Shown: positions 1 to 11,540 of the stretch, piece after piece
Numbering within the stretch: the stretch's first letter is position 1
How the letters are laid out: the number at the start of each line of letters is the position of its first letter
The notes under the pieces: generated by a model
Database searches by the model: none
What the model was told of the DNA's origin: nothing
What the model saw: only the letters and a program-made list of their open reading frames with translations
Assembly (NCBI GenBank): GCA_018907035.1
Contig: JACCIC010000210.1
Span: 619,001-683,000, forward strand
Length of the DNA stretch: 64,000 bases
Direction of reading: 5' to 3'
Origin: Sycobia sp. Sy_11
Lineage: Eukaryota; Arthropoda; Insecta; Hymenoptera; Epichrysomallidae
Program-made: the position numbers and the translations under genes

Positions 1-424
1 ATTTGAAAAAAAACGGGAAAGACTTATTCACATACCTGATAACAATTTCATTATTTATACTTTGAAATTTTTAACTGTAAACATTTTTTTAATTCGCTTT
101 CAAAGATTACATAACAAAGTATATGAATGAATAAAATTCGAAATAAATTGTAAATATGAATCTTTTACGGTAAATGTACCAATTTTTTCAAAATTCATGT
201 TTGGATGTGTTCGAAAAAAATGTTTTTCATCAAAATCCTAAACTAGGCCTTCATTAATTTTATATCTGCAAGCTGTAAAAAATCCGATTTAAAGTATTAA
301 CTTATTTTCACGAAAATTATGCAATTACTGTGAAAGAATTGTTCATATAGACTTTTTAAAGACGATATTTTAACCGGGGTGGATTATACAAAATTATCCT
401 GAAAGAGCAAATGTTCCTGATATA
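1..424. other. AT-rich spacer
   Basis: No coherent reading frame, repeat or promoter is visible; the sequence is A/T-rich throughout. Confidence 0.6.
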
Positions 425-600
425 TTGGGTGTTTAAATAAGTTTCCGCCTATTTATATAAAGAAATAAGAATTCATTGTAATGAAAGGTACAAATGATGT
501 CATTCAAAATATTGCCCATCAAAATATTCGCATGAAAGATGGGAAGAAGTAGTAGAAAATGACGGAAAATATTTTTATTGAGTTAACGTGTATCCATTTT
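425..600. mobile_element. mariner end fragment with internal fold-back
   Basis: Begins after a TA with TTGGGTGTTTAAATAAGTTT, close to the terminal inverted repeat of the mariner at 33930-35225, and continues through the same AAAGAAATAAGAA and TGTCATT blocks. From about 510 the subterminal segment is inverted: AAAGATGGGAAGAAGTAGTA is the reverse complement of the block that runs collinearly at about 34028-34055. No transposase is left. It is a non-autonomous or rearranged relic. Confidence 0.6.
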
Positions 601-1480
601 CCATCATAAATGTTCTTTTTCTACTATAACTATTTATATAAATAATTTAAATAGTTTAAATAAATTCTGAATGTTAACAAGGCTTCATTATAGTCAAATG
701 AAAGGTATTAAACCAACGATTGAGAATAATGTACACACTGATACAGCATCAACAACTACAGGCCATTAAAGTAGTTATAAACAATAGTGACAATCAATAA
801 ACATCATAGAATAGAATCAGTAATCGCCTGGCAATAATCTAGGAATAATTAAAACTATAATTATAATTTAAGGAAGGAAACAACGTCAAATAAGTAGAAT
901 GACCAAATAAAAATTTTTTTTTTCATTTTTAAACAACTAAATAAATAAAATAATTTAAATAACCACAACAAATAAATAAAATAGTGTAAATAAATAATTT
1001 AAAAAGATAAACGAACCAAAGTACGCAGATGGATTGAGATGGCTATATGAATAAAAATCAACTTATAATTATATATTAATAAACAAGATTATTACAAATA
1101 AATAAATAAATAAATTACATTTTGCATTACTAATTTACTTAAAATTAAAAGAAAAAAAGAAACAGGTATATTTACGCACACGCATCAACCACCGCAAATA
1201 ATTGTCAATTATAGTCTTTATCTTAAACATCCATCGTGGAATTTTGGATGCTCCTGAGATTTCTTTTTGAAAACATCGAAAGAACTTTAGAAAGAAAAAT
1301 ATTTCAGAGAAATTTCATGGAACAGAGAGAATTAGACGACGCAAGTGACCTCACCTGGAACTCACCTCGTTTTCTCCCTCTCGTTCGGCTATGGCTCACA
1401 CAGTGAACACGGGCAACGCCATCAAGTATGCGCCAACGAAGGCGAAGTGGACCTGATCATCAATATCGATAACAAAGGTA
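601..1480. other. AT-rich spacer
   Basis: Contains short AAAT/AATA runs near 940-1130 and otherwise nothing I can name. About 1320-1480 is more GC-balanced and could be a remote part of the BEL relic that follows, but no motif supports that. Confidence 0.5.
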
Positions 1481-1527
1481 CTTTTTTTCATGCAAACCCT
1501 CGTTACAGGGACATATAAATAAAACCT
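1480..1527. repeat. dispersed direct repeat, copy 1
   Basis: A T-run followed by TTCATGCAAACC, TCGTTACAGGG and ATATAAATAAAACCT matches a second copy at 3512-3560 in the same orientation with a few substitutions. The pair brackets the BEL-like relic. Confidence 0.6.
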
Positions 1528-1659
1528 GTATTATATCCTGATCACACGGAAATAGCCGCTTTAAGGAAAAACACGGTTCAACCAGTCCACTGCTGCACAC
1601 CGAACAGTTCAAAATTTTTCTTGCTATCTTAGCGCGCTTACTACAAAAAAAATACCGAA

Positions 1660-2440
1660 TATAATTCGGTAATGTAATGTACTTTCCCTGGCTTATTTGC
1701 ATTTTGCACTCCGAAATTGGGAACATACCATAGACGCAATCTCTCGACTTGGGCTTAACTTTCACGGCATAACCATTTGAAACTAACCTATCGAATTCTT
1801 ATTGATAAAGTTCTGCAAAATAAGGTACTTTTGCAAATCTTTTTTCGAACAATCTGAGCCGATTTTACAACCCTTTCAGCCACGTTGCGCTTATTACCAA
1901 AATTCAATTTCAAAAAAATGCATAACAGGTTCTGCCGAACTGGTGGTAGCTAGTGAAGTTTCTACCACTTCCCGAGCTTAGCCACGCAACGCTTTATAAA
2001 ATCTCGAAATATTCTTGCGCTCGTTCAATTGACAGATACGCGTAAACGAATTGTACGCATCTTCAAAATGCATCCACTCTAGTGGGTTGGTGCTAATAAT
2101 CGGTAAAATTCTCTCGATCTTGATACGACTCTCGAGTATGCGAGTCCGGATTACTTACAGCTGTGTCTCTAACTACTCGCAATGTCTCTTGCAGAGATTC
2201 AGCAAAAAAGTCGTCGGATTTGTTTCCGGACGCGAATATACACATAAATTGTTAACGCAATCCATATCGCTTGTTTTGCTGATTTGCTTGTTTTGCTTTG
2301 TTGTGCTGATCGGTGGGCTTCGTTGGACGTCAGCATCGCCTAGATGGTTCGTCGTGGATACAGCGTTCATAATTTCGGGAGAAGCTGTTCAAGTTGATTG
2401 TGGAGATAGCACCTGCCATGCCAGTGGTGTATCCTGTTGA
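1660..2440 (-). pseudogene. BEL/Pao-type gag remnant
   Basis: On the minus strand a decayed frame reads LEWMHFEDAYNSFTR at about 2041-2088, then KALRG, a stop codon, and REVVETSLATTSSAEPVM down to about 1925. This spacing of an aromatic 'W-x-H-F-x-D-A' block, a KALRG-AREVV block and a short-residue LATxSSA block is the pattern of the gag (DUF1759-like) region of BEL/Pao LTR retrotransposons, which forms the particle shell. Upstream (about 2170-2440) the minus strand is Gln/Ser/Lys-rich, as in gag N-termini. An in-frame TAA splits the core, and paired stops follow the FEIEFW block. The gene is dead and no pol follows it here. Confidence 0.6.
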
Positions 2441-2754
2441 ATGATGTGACCTCGTTGAACATCGCCTTGGTCTATTGACAACGCGATCTCCTCGATACCA
2501 CTCTTTACTGGCGGAATTGTATCATTTCGTAGGCGACTTAAGGGTGCGACTTGATCACGTAGATGTGTCTGTTGGCTCCCATGTTGCGGAATTCCTCCAA
2601 TGATGTACGTTTACTGCCTCGTTGTCTTCGCACCATAATGACCGATAATATTATACAATTCTTTTTAAGCAACACGTAACTTTATGAACAATTTTATACT
2701 CTTTCATGAACCCACTTCCGCTTGATACGTTCAAATTTGTTCCTCACCCGGCGT

Positions 2755-3360
2755 ACCAAAATATTCGGGATAAGGCGTGCAAGCGGGAAAGGGGAAAAAT
2801 AGTTTCACCTAAATAAATCAGATAATGGCTAAGCTATATAGTATGAACTTTATTATATTAAGAAATTTAAACACACAGATCTGACAAGTAATTCTATTAG
2901 AATAAAAGTTGTCTCGGCAAGAATCTAAAAATTTCTCTCGCGCGGTCTATCTGCTCGGACATTCAAGCCAAAGGTGCCCCCGTCTTGCCCGTCCGTCCCT
3001 TTTCACCTGCACGTTGTAGGAGAGGAAAGAGCGGGAGCGGTCGTCTACAATTCATCGTACACTCTTAACTGTTACCTGTTCCCTCACGTACCTTACACCT
3101 TGCCGTACCTAGCTGATGAGGTGGCACTCCCCTCAGCCATAGGATGACGTCATTACTTAGGCGGGTCGAAACGCCACGAGCGAAGGCTGCGCGCACGGTC
3201 CGATGGAGCACGTGCGTGGCGATGGCACAGAGTAGGAGGGGCAGGGGTGCATAAATGTCCTGTATTTAAGTCTGCTTGCTATATAATACATTAATACCGA
3301 TTTCCACATACATACATGAAGTAAAACGATTATAATAGGTCGCAACGCTTCGACACACTT
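2755..3360 (-). mobile_element. possible LTR/leader of the BEL-like relic
   Basis: GC-richer block upstream (minus sense) of the gag relic. Just before gag the minus strand reads TTTTGGTACGCCGGGTGAGG, which looks like the leader after a BEL LTR, and TATTATATAGCAAGC near 3280 could serve as a TATA element. No second LTR copy is present, so the ends cannot be fixed. The call is inference from position. Confidence 0.35.
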
Positions 3361-3369
3361 ACGCTGGAT

Positions 3370-3440
3370 GGTGAAAATGAATGCAATAACAATAATAGTA
3401 ATAATAATAACAACAATAATAAAAAGAGTAATAATATTTC
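3370..3440. repeat. (AAT/AAC)n microsatellite-like tract
   Basis: Degenerate trinucleotide run of AAT, AAC and AGT units. Confidence 0.75.
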
Positions 3441-3511
3441 TGTCAAATATTCGCCAAAGAATTACAATTGGTACATTTCAAATCAAAAACATTTCTTATG
3501 GTTAAAACAAA

Positions 3512-3560
3512 TGTATTTTTTTCATGTAAACATTCGTTACAGGGCTATATAAACAAAACC
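3512..3560. repeat. dispersed direct repeat, copy 2
   Basis: Partner of 1480-1527: T-run, TTCATGTAAAC, TTCGTTACAGGGCTATATAA. See that entry. Confidence 0.6.
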
Positions 3561-4235
3561 TTCGAGTTTGGGAGGGGGAGTTTGTAACCATCGTTTCGCA
3601 ATAGTATAAGGAAAAGTACAAATTGATCGAGATATCGATCACCGCAATGACGCGATCGAGGCGATGCAACGCGACGTGAATACGCGAAGTGAATACCGAG
3701 AACTCGAGAGAGAAGCTCTTGATCAGCCGAGTAGAGCGGAAGCACTTTCCCTTTACTCAGCTACCTACCGTATTACCGCACTAACGCAACACACCGCGTG
3801 AAGCTAGTATGTTGAAGGAGCGAATATGTCCACACACGGAAGGAGAGGACGTATTGTACGCGCTACGCTTACCGAACGTTGAATGTTGAGGACTGACGCT
3901 GTGACGAGAGGAGAGAGTGGAGACTATCGGACGTACGCCGTGAGCTAGTAATTTGGACAAGTACCGTTTCGTATTCATCTAATAGTTTAAGTAGCGCCGT
4001 TCTGTGCCACACTTGTGCCTGTCGCGATTTCTTTCCTTTGTAATAAGGACCCGCGAGTCGTGTAGAATGTCGCCCCCCACGTATGCGTATTCAATGATGC
4101 AATGAGCGCGTCAATGTGTTGAACTCGCTCGGGATTTAAGAGGCTTGTACCACGATAATGCTGCGATGACGGAAATGATGAAGGAAAAAGAAGAGGGCCC
4201 TCGGAACCAAATCGTCTACTGTCGAGGCGAAACAA
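3561..4235. other. GC-rich block, possibly LTR/gag leader of the Gypsy relic
   Basis: Clearly richer in G+C than its surroundings. Short open frames on both strands show no motif. It lies directly 5' of a Gypsy gag knuckle on the plus strand, so LTR plus leader is plausible, but I cannot mark ends or a primer-binding site. Confidence 0.3.
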
Positions 4236-4239
4236 GACC

Positions 4240-5090
4240 CCTTCGAAGCAAAAGCCTATTGGAAATACTAGTCCGGAACTTAATAAGAAGTTTCTGAAAG
4301 GCAGCTTATTGGACAGAAGAAGTCTCCAAGCGATCCATTCAAATGTTACAAGTATGGTGAATTAGACTACCAAACTTATAACTGGCCAAAGTTCGCGTAA
4401 TGGGAGGTGACAGAGGCGACCAATAGGAGTCAGGTCGCCTCGTACTTCCAACGTGAGCCCAGGCCAGATCGATTGAGGACCTAGTTCCTGGACTCCTTAG
4501 TCGTTCTCAACTGATCCGAATGAAAATACGCTTCATCCAGATGAGCAAAGGTGAACGACTGAGGAACATGAAGGTAGCGAATTGAACCCTGTTCAAATTG
4601 CAACACGGCCGGAAGAAGCACGCTGGTGGATTCCAGTACAAGTTAATGAATATCGAATACATGCATTATACGATACCCCACATCGCTCTATTGGATACTC
4701 TCAAGGATCGCCAAAATCAAGCTACCGCGGAAACTCAGGAGAAGAAACAGAGGTCCTGTCTGGCGAAAATACGTAAATTGACAGGACGTCGCTAACACAC
4801 GGTAACAAAAGCAACGATATCATCAGCTTGTATATTATAATGCCAGACAACGTCCCTCTTCATATCAAGTTGTTGACTCGGTATGGAAGAAAAATCATGT
4901 CTTATCCTCGTCAGCTCATGGGGTAACGGAGAAATTAGCCCCAAAGTACGTAGGTCCCTTTGTAATAGTATAGAAAAAGGGGACTAATACCTATGAACTG
5001 GAAGATTTTGACAAACGGATTGGGCATTGAGTTCATGCTGAACATCTCAAGTCGTACGTTCAACCAAAGGAAGACGATCTCTTGAAAACT
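4240..5090 (+). pseudogene. Gypsy-type relic: gag knuckle, protease, integrase tail
   Basis: Three parts of one LTR-retrotransposon polyprotein sit together. At about 4350-4395, CYKYGELDYQTYNW is a CCHC zinc knuckle in which three of the four ligands are replaced (two Tyr, one Trp). At about 4628-4700, IPVQVNEYRIHALYDTP is an aspartic protease active-site segment whose DTG has become DTP. At about 4860-5065 the integrase C-terminal domain appears: VDSVWKKNHVLSSSAHG, EKLAPKYVGPFVIV, a stop, then YELEDFDKRIGH, another stop, and VHAEHLKSY. Reverse transcriptase, RNase H and the integrase core are missing between protease and integrase tail, so this is an internal-deletion derivative. It cannot make a working product. 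Confidence 0.75.
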
Positions 5091-6140
5091 CCTCCAGGTT
5101 CAGGTGATCGAACCCAAACAAACGAGGTCATGTCACAACCACTAGAGACAGAAGATGAGGCTATCCCTCAACCGCCGCTGGATCGCGAACAGGCGAAGAG
5201 CGACCCACCTGGCGTGCAAAAAACTTCACCATCGGGTGAAGTCTCTGATGTCAGGTCTTCTGTGCAGGACAATCTCCAGCATACTCGTTAGGTGATAGAA
5301 TCCGTTCTAGATAGGAAGCGAGATCGTTCGCATTAACATCAAACAACGGTTCGGCAGCCTTCGCATCAAGTTTTGACGTCCTGTCGTAGGAAGGATCTTC
5401 CAGAGCGATGGCCACGTGGGTGGCCGCTGAAGAAGAAATAGTTCTCCCCTTCCCATTAATATAGTTCGTCCATTTCTTGTTTGTTACAGATAGACAAACT
5501 AGTTCATGGTCCAATTGAAGGAACTATTAGGTGAAATTTGGGGTCAAGGATTAGTTCTCTCCGTTACTCGACGGAACCAGAGGGCTTCTCGACCAATCCC
5601 TCCTAACTAGTTACTTCCGGACCCCTCTTTCGAAGTAATAGAATAATTAATAGCTAATTAAGAGGAATTCCGCGCCCTCAACAAGCCCTTGGATTTGAGG
5701 CTGCTTCTCTCGAAGCTGGAGCTTCGAATCAAGAAGAAGCACGTTCGAATTATAAGAGCAAGAAAGCTGGCTGCCCCGGAACATCCTTCACTCCTCCCAC
5801 AGCAGGCGCGCCGGGTCAAGGGTATTAAAGCATAGTTGTCCTAAGTGAGAACCTGTTGTTCGTCCGTTTCACTCGAAGATGGAGTTTCGGGTTCCGAGAT
5901 AGACGAAGAAGGGAGTTGCACCCCAAAGTTAACTAGACTGCAGCGTTTTACAAGGCTATGTAATACTACTCACCAGGAGATCTGAGTTCAGACATCTCGA
6001 TCTCTAGGAGGAATTGTCGGTACGACAGAATTGATGCCGACAATTCGGACCCGCTATCTTACAAGAACTCCACCAGCTAAAAGAGTAAGTCAGGATTCGG
6101 AATACTTTCATGGGCCTATGCCGAAGGCGCTAAGATCAAG
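5091..6140 (+). other. post-pol tail and degenerate retroelement sequence
   Basis: About 5082-5291 stays open on the plus strand and is acidic and Pro/Gln-rich, like the linker after integrase in many Gypsy elements. From 5300 to 6140 I see only short frames with no family motif on either strand. It probably contains the 3' end of the Gypsy relic. Confidence 0.35.
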
Positions 6141-6146
6141 CTTGCA

Positions 6147-6589
6147 TCGAAAAACTAACGGCTGCACTCGCTCGCCAGAAAGCCGCTAAGGCTGAAGCGA
6201 AGTTAGTGCAAGACGAGCTCAAACGGTCCCAAGAAGAGGCCCGTCGGTTAGCAGAGGGTATTGCCTCTTCCCTCCGAATAATGACCGCCGATTTGACAGT
6301 GAGAGGCCAGAACTATACGCCTCGAAAGGCAGGACAAAATGCCCGAGGGTCCAACATAATTCGAATACTCGGCCAGGGACTCCAACAGCACATCATCAAG
6401 AGAGTGTACCGCAGCTCTCACTTGAAAACTTCCGGTCCTATTATCTCCAGGACCCAACTGGACAATGGAGCCGGCACCATAGGTACATTTTCTATGGATA
6501 GCCAGATGTTACGAAGGAAGCAAAACGCCCAAATCGTAGCGTCCATAGCTTGCTCAGGAACACGCCTTGGTTCAAACATGTCAAAGTAA
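6147..6589 (+). pseudogene. coiled-coil, gag-like open frame (unassigned)
   Basis: The frame is open from about 6147, before the first ATG at 6206, and runs to a stop at 6589. The first ~40 residues are Ala/Lys/Glu/Gln-rich with heptad character (KLTAALARQKAAKAEAK, then KRSQEEARRLAEG), predicting a coiled coil. The rest is basic, with no zinc knuckle or enzyme motif. Retrotransposon gag N-termini often look like this and the neighbours are retroelement relics, so a gag fragment is likely, but I cannot assign a family. Confidence 0.35.
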
Positions 6590-6903
6590 TTTTTAAATTA
6601 TATTTTTACATTACTGTATTCTCACTTTATACATAAGCGAGTGTATAGGCACACTTTAATATGAAACTTTTTTATTGTATCATAATAAGTAATAATTTTG
6701 AAAGTTAATCGGATTGATACTTATGCATATTTACAGAATTTTAAATTTATCAAGATTATATATTTTATAAGATTACAAGAATCGGAAAATGATCCAGATT
6801 AGCGGTCGAACGCGCAAAAATCAAAACAATGTGAGCACGAATATTAAATATACCTGCCTCGCAAACGTAGGCCAGGGGAGAGCAGAGGGGGACTCACGCG
6901 CAT

Positions 6904-6912
<9 letters not shown>

Positions 6913-6955
<43 letters not shown>
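6913..6955 (+). repeat. (GA)n microsatellite
   Basis: About 21 uninterrupted GA units between CGCG-rich flanks. Long Arg/Glu or Ser/Leu frames here are products of the repeat, not genes. Confidence 0.95.
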
Positions 6956-6957
<2 letters not shown>

Positions 6958-7059
6958 GCAGCCGCGCGGTAGACAGCGTGGAAAAGATATACCGCGCCTC
7001 CACGCTCCCCGCGCCGGCGAACTCGGGAGGCAGTAAAGGTAGTATTCACTGCATTTCGG

Positions 7060-7400
7060 GCACCCCATGTTCCTTAAATAATATGGAAGTCTCATTTTTG
7101 ATACTTCTATATTATTTAGTATACAGCACGCATATAAAATATTATGTAAAAATAAGTATTATCATGAATACATGCAAAATTAAACGAGTACGAACGTGCC
7201 AAAGGACAAAAGTAGATGATTATTATCATTATTTACATAACGATTATTATTAAAACGATTATTATTAAAAGTATTAATCATTATTTACATAACGATTATT
7301 ATTCTCATAATATGTTATAATAATTATCATTGCTATAAATATTATAACTAAAAATTATTGAGAAACCGAGATAATTTAATTATTTACAAACATTTTGTTT
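7060..7400. repeat. AT-rich stretch with a 52-bp direct repeat
   Basis: The block ATCATTATTTACATAACGAT followed by TATTATT occurs at 7225 and again at 7277, separated by further ATTATT units. Otherwise low-complexity sequence. Confidence 0.6.
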
Positions 7401-7430
7401 ACAAACCATTTGATAGAGTTAGGTCGCTGA

Positions 7431-9216
7431 TTAGCACCAGTATTGGGAAGCATAAATAGAACGATAGCAAAATAGAAGGATCCAGGGAAGGTCCGCCTTC
7501 TTCCGTTTGAGAATAGCCTCGACGAAATAGGCAACCCTTCCCCATGTTTCCTGGCTGGAGAGCATCAGGGGGACGATGCCTTCCGGGGTAACCCATCCAG
7601 CATCCTCCCCCAATAGCTCCCTCTGCTGCTCCCACTGTCCGCACACAAAAAATGTATGATGGGCATCGTATTTTGCGGATATACAACCTGGATCCGCGAC
7701 TTTGCCCATCTTGTGCAAGAATGCGCGGAAGTACCCATGGCCGGTCAGCATATGGGTGAGATAGTAATTTACCTCCCTATGCTGCCGACCAATCCACGGG
7801 GCCACCTGACTTATAAATCTGGCGGTCCACCTTCCGCGCATAGCTTGCTCCCATCTATTCTGCCAGCAAGCCTGCGAACGCTCTCTGGCTTGCTGCTTCC
7901 CTTCGGCTTGGCGAAGTGTCTTGTTAATCTGGTGGACGAACTTCCGTTCCTGGGCCAGGAGGTCTACCGGGATCACCCCGGCAACTACTAGGGAGGCGGC
8001 CTCCGAGACCGTGCGATACGAACAATCTACACGAAGAGCGCATCTCCTCTGTACAGCCGTCATGCTCCTACGATACTTTTCGTATTGCAGCGCATCGGCA
8101 CAGACTTCAGCACCGTAAAGCATGACGGACTTAGCAGCTCGCAGTAGCAGCCACCTGATGCAGGGGCATGACCCTGGAAAGGGAGGCCGCCACTACCGCC
8201 GCCTTGTCCGCCGACCTCCGAATATGTTCTCAGAAGGTGAGCTTCGTATCTAGCATCACCCTCAGGTACTTGACAGATGTTTTGGTCAGGACCGATATCT
8301 CCCTAATAATTAGCGGCTGCACTCTGGGGACGCACTTCTTCGTAAGGAGCATAATCACAGTTTTCGCCTCCGCTAGTTCCAGACCGTAATCACCCATCCA
8401 ATGGCGAATTCTGCGCATGGTCTGATCAAGGCACGTCTGTACCAGCGTAATATAACAATATGTAACAGCTGCCACATTATCCGCATACTCGATCAGCGAG
8501 CAGTCTTCCGGCATGTCCACTCGAAGGATCCCGTCATAGGAAATATTCCATAGATCGGGACTTAGGATGGAGCCATGGGCTGCGCCATACGTTAGCTCTT
8601 TTCGCTTAGAGCCCTCTGCCGTTTCGTATAGAATGGATCTGTCCTTCAAATAATCTCCGATGATCTGGAGTAGGTACTTAAGTACATTGAAGTCCTACTC
8701 CAGTGCCCCCAGCACGTCTGTCCACCTAATAGAGTTGAAGGCGTTTTTGACATCGAATGTCACCAGAAGACACACAGGTCGGGAGAAGTGATTCCCCTGC
8801 TCCGTAGTCCTGGCCGGCTCCACTACCTCCTGAGTAGCATCTATGGTTGACCGCCCTCTCCGAATGCCATACTGCCTCTCGGAAAGGTCACCAGATGTAA
8901 AAAGCGCCGCCTGTAGGCGGGGTTTCACCAGCTTTTCTAGGAGTTTCCCGGCGGTGTCTAGCATGAATAAGAGTCTGTACGCCGACGGAGCACTAGATGA
9001 TCCTTTGCCCTTGCTTATTAGTACAAATCTCGCCTCCTTCCAGCAGGGATAAAATATCGTAGCTTCCGTTACCGCTTTCGCGCGCTCGCAAAGCGTTGCA
9101 CTCCTTGGTAATTCAACTAGGAAGTGCTGTCCACGTTCTAGTGCCTGGGAAAACTTCTCGTGATCGACGCGGAAGGTGATGTATTGGTGATCGCTGGCTG
9201 AATAGTCTTCGATCAC
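7431..9216 (-). pseudogene. R1-clade LINE ORF2 (EN tail, RT, C-terminal zinc motif)
   Basis: Minus-strand non-LTR retrotransposon polymerase in three frames. 9216-9130 gives the end of the AP-type endonuclease (SASDHQYITF, holding the Ser-Asp-His triad). It is fused after about 90 bp to the RT palm: CWKEARFVLISKGKG, LDTAGKLLEKL, QYGIRRGRSTIDA and TFDVKNAFNSIRW (catalytic Asp). 8649-8230 continues with YGAAHGSILSPDLWN and the second catalytic site, which reads YADN instead of YADD (about 8474-8488). 8123-7431 is the thumb and C-terminal region with LTGHGYFRAFLHKMG and AHHTFFVC, where R1-clade proteins carry a CCHC finger. RT and endonuclease would nick and copy at the target. The EN-RT deletion, frameshifts and YADN make it inactive. 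Confidence 0.85.
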
Positions 9217-10134
9217 CCGTCAGTCCCACACTCTTGCGGCCAGAATCTCCTGGAGGGGTCAACCTTATGGCGGATCCCTCCAAGGATCTCTGCATAGTTC
9301 TTCCCCTCCGCGGGCTTGAGGAGCAGCGCCTCAGGCCTTGCCCTTCTCCCAATTTTACCTTTCAGTTTGGCGGGGCTCTCTCCAGATTTGGTCGCTCCTT
9401 TGCATTTAACTTCTTTTTTTCCTGTTTCTTTTTCTTTGGCTGCTCTTTTTCTTGCCTGGTGGGAACATTCTTCCATCCTTGCTCAGGCTGTGGCTCGTCC
9501 CCACGATTTGATTTGGCAGCCGTGTCTTCTTCTTTTCTTGAACCTTCGTCTCTTTTTTTCTCTTCTTCTTTCCCCCCCCCCCTCAGGTAATTCCATTGGA
9601 GAGGTAGAAGGATGTTTCTTCTGGCATTCTATTGTCTCGGCAACTTCGGGGGTATGTAGGCGCCGTGCTCTGGGGCACCTTCTGCTTACGAGCTCCTCGA
9701 ATTGGCTTTGTAAAGCCCGATTTTATTATTCACGTTTTTTTGCCTTTTCATCGACTCCATCATCATTCTAAACAAACTTTATATGGAGTCGATGAGGGCT
9801 TTATCGTGATCATTCACATTGCTGACATGACTTGCTGCACCAGCAGCGTTGTCAGCTTTGGCGTTACTGACCGTACGGGGGACATCCACGCTGTTCACCC
9901 CCGTACTCTTCTGGTCCGTCTCCTGCTTCTTCACTTTTTTTACATTTTCTTCTTTGTTGTTAACAATGTCCATACTTCTTTCTTTAGTTTTCGTCCCCCC
10001 ACGAGGCCGGCCTCCATGGACCCTTCAACGATGAGCTCGCCAAAATGACTCCCCAACACTTGCCTGTAGGAGTCATTCTGGTTTGGACCTTCGTGTAAAG
10101 CTGCTTTACAGAGCCGGAGGATATAGCACGTCAC
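9217..10134 (-). pseudogene. R1-clade LINE ORF1 (gag-like)
   Basis: Immediately upstream (minus sense) of ORF2. 10134-9940 encodes a start MTCYILRLCKAALHEG and a helical segment; 9973-9779 is Lys/Asp/Ser-rich; 9476-9213 is highly basic then ARPEALLLKPAEGKNYAEIL, the conserved segment before the CCHC region in ORF1 of R1-clade elements. The zinc knuckles are missing and the frame runs straight into the truncated ORF2, so a deletion removed the ORF1 C-terminus and most of the endonuclease. Several frame changes occur in the T/C-rich tract at 9400-9600. ORF1 proteins bind element RNA. Confidence 0.7.
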
Positions 10135-10139
10135 GGCAC

Positions 10140-11335
10140 GCTAGCCCTCCTCCGCTCTCTCGAGCTTCACGCCCCAACAATAAGGTGCTCCATTCTCAGG
10201 AGAGTTTCCGGCAGACATTACGAGTCAGGACGCACTCACCAATGCCGAATGACTGGTGCTGACTAGGCACCCAGCCGCCCGTCCTGCCATCAGCAGGAGC
10301 CAAAGATGGTTCGGATTGTCCAAGAACGCAACCTGAAGACTCGCTTCCCCACCCAGGATCTCCCTTTGGCAGCTCCCAGGCATGCACCGCTCGGCAAGCG
10401 TGATGGACCATCTTTAGCTCCGTTTGGAGCCCCTTCTACCTCCCTGACAAAGCCAAGGGGGAACGATCAGGCGAGAAGATTTGATCTGCATCAATTAATA
10501 AGCCTCGTGAGCCCCCTTACAGATCAGAAAAGAGCCTGCCTCCTTCTATTCCGCTCTTGTTTAGAGAGCAGAGGCGTGGGTGGCAAAAATTGTGAAGTGC
10601 GTGAGTTGGGTTATCCTTGTATAAGTGTAGTGAGCAGTGGAGGGTGTCCCCAGCCAGAGCCGTGTGCATGTCGCTCCCACCCAGTACCAGAATGCCGCTC
10701 CGTGCTTCACACTTACAACCCGATTACCCATATGAGAGAGCTCCTCGGGAGGCGCGGCACCCACATCTTTATATTCCTTAACATGTCCGTTTATAGGACC
10801 CCCCGCGAGACGATGGCGCACAGCAGGCCCCTAGTCGGCCGCGTACGAGCTGGCAGTTCTAGTCGCGCCCGTGCCTTTCCAGGCCTGTAGAGTGCATGCA
10901 CTCCATGGTTGCTCGGCGTCGCTCCGTGTCTCGCTCCCGCTCCTCGAACTACTCTACAGAATTTCCGAGCTGCGTGGCGCCCGAATCTTTATAAGCGAAG
11001 TATGTGTAACGCGTTTATACAGCCCCCTCGCCAGATATGACGCCTACAGCCTTACTCAATGACGGCTGTACTAGCATTGCCAGTACCCCCCATTTTTCAG
11101 CCTGTCAAGCTCGTCCACTTCGTGCTAGCTGCAACCGAGCCGAAACCGTCACACGCGAGCGTGGCGATGGTTACCCCGTCCTTTGCCAGGTGTTATGTTG
11201 TCTGATGTGTCAGTGTTGTGAAGTGTATACCTGTAAGAGTGTGCTGTCCAGTTGTTGTAAGTGTACTCCCTCCTCCTTTATCCGGGCTTGGGACCGGCAC
11301 CGTCAAAACATAGGGTCATTATAAATCCGCGGTGG
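10140..11335. other. GC-rich block, possible LINE 5' UTR with diverged duplication
   Basis: Lies at the 5' side (minus sense) of the R1-clade element. No motif-bearing frame. Two stretches about 220 bp apart align: GGCACCCACATCTTTATA near 10757 and GGCGCCCGAATCTTTATAAG near 10976, followed in each by GTTTATA, a CCCCC-rich segment, CGA/ATG and a GGC/TAG-rich tail. This resembles duplicated promoter monomers in a LINE 5' UTR, but the orientation of any promoter is unproven. Confidence 0.4.
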
Positions 11336-11339
11336 CGGA

Positions 11340-11540
11340 GTTAATTTGTTATAATTATAATATAATATATTATTTTAATAATATATTATAATTATTATAA
11401 TAATTAATTATCATTTGTTATAATAATTACCGTATTATTATTATTAGTATAAATTGTTATTATAAGAATCATTATTAGTATCATTATAATAACTAAATAT
11501 TATTCACAATACGAGCGAACTAAATCTCGAATTAATATTA
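11340..11540. repeat. ATT/TAA-rich low-complexity tract
   Basis: Runs of TTATTA, ATAATTATT and AATATA; no other content. Confidence 0.75.

Noticed and set aside
6789..7253. 154-residue frame with Arg/Glu repeats
   Set aside because: Its length comes from a (GA)n microsatellite; flanking codons show no domain.
9234..10048. Phe/Ser-rich plus frames that look like membrane proteins
   Set aside because: They are the opposite strand of a Lys/Glu-rich LINE ORF1.
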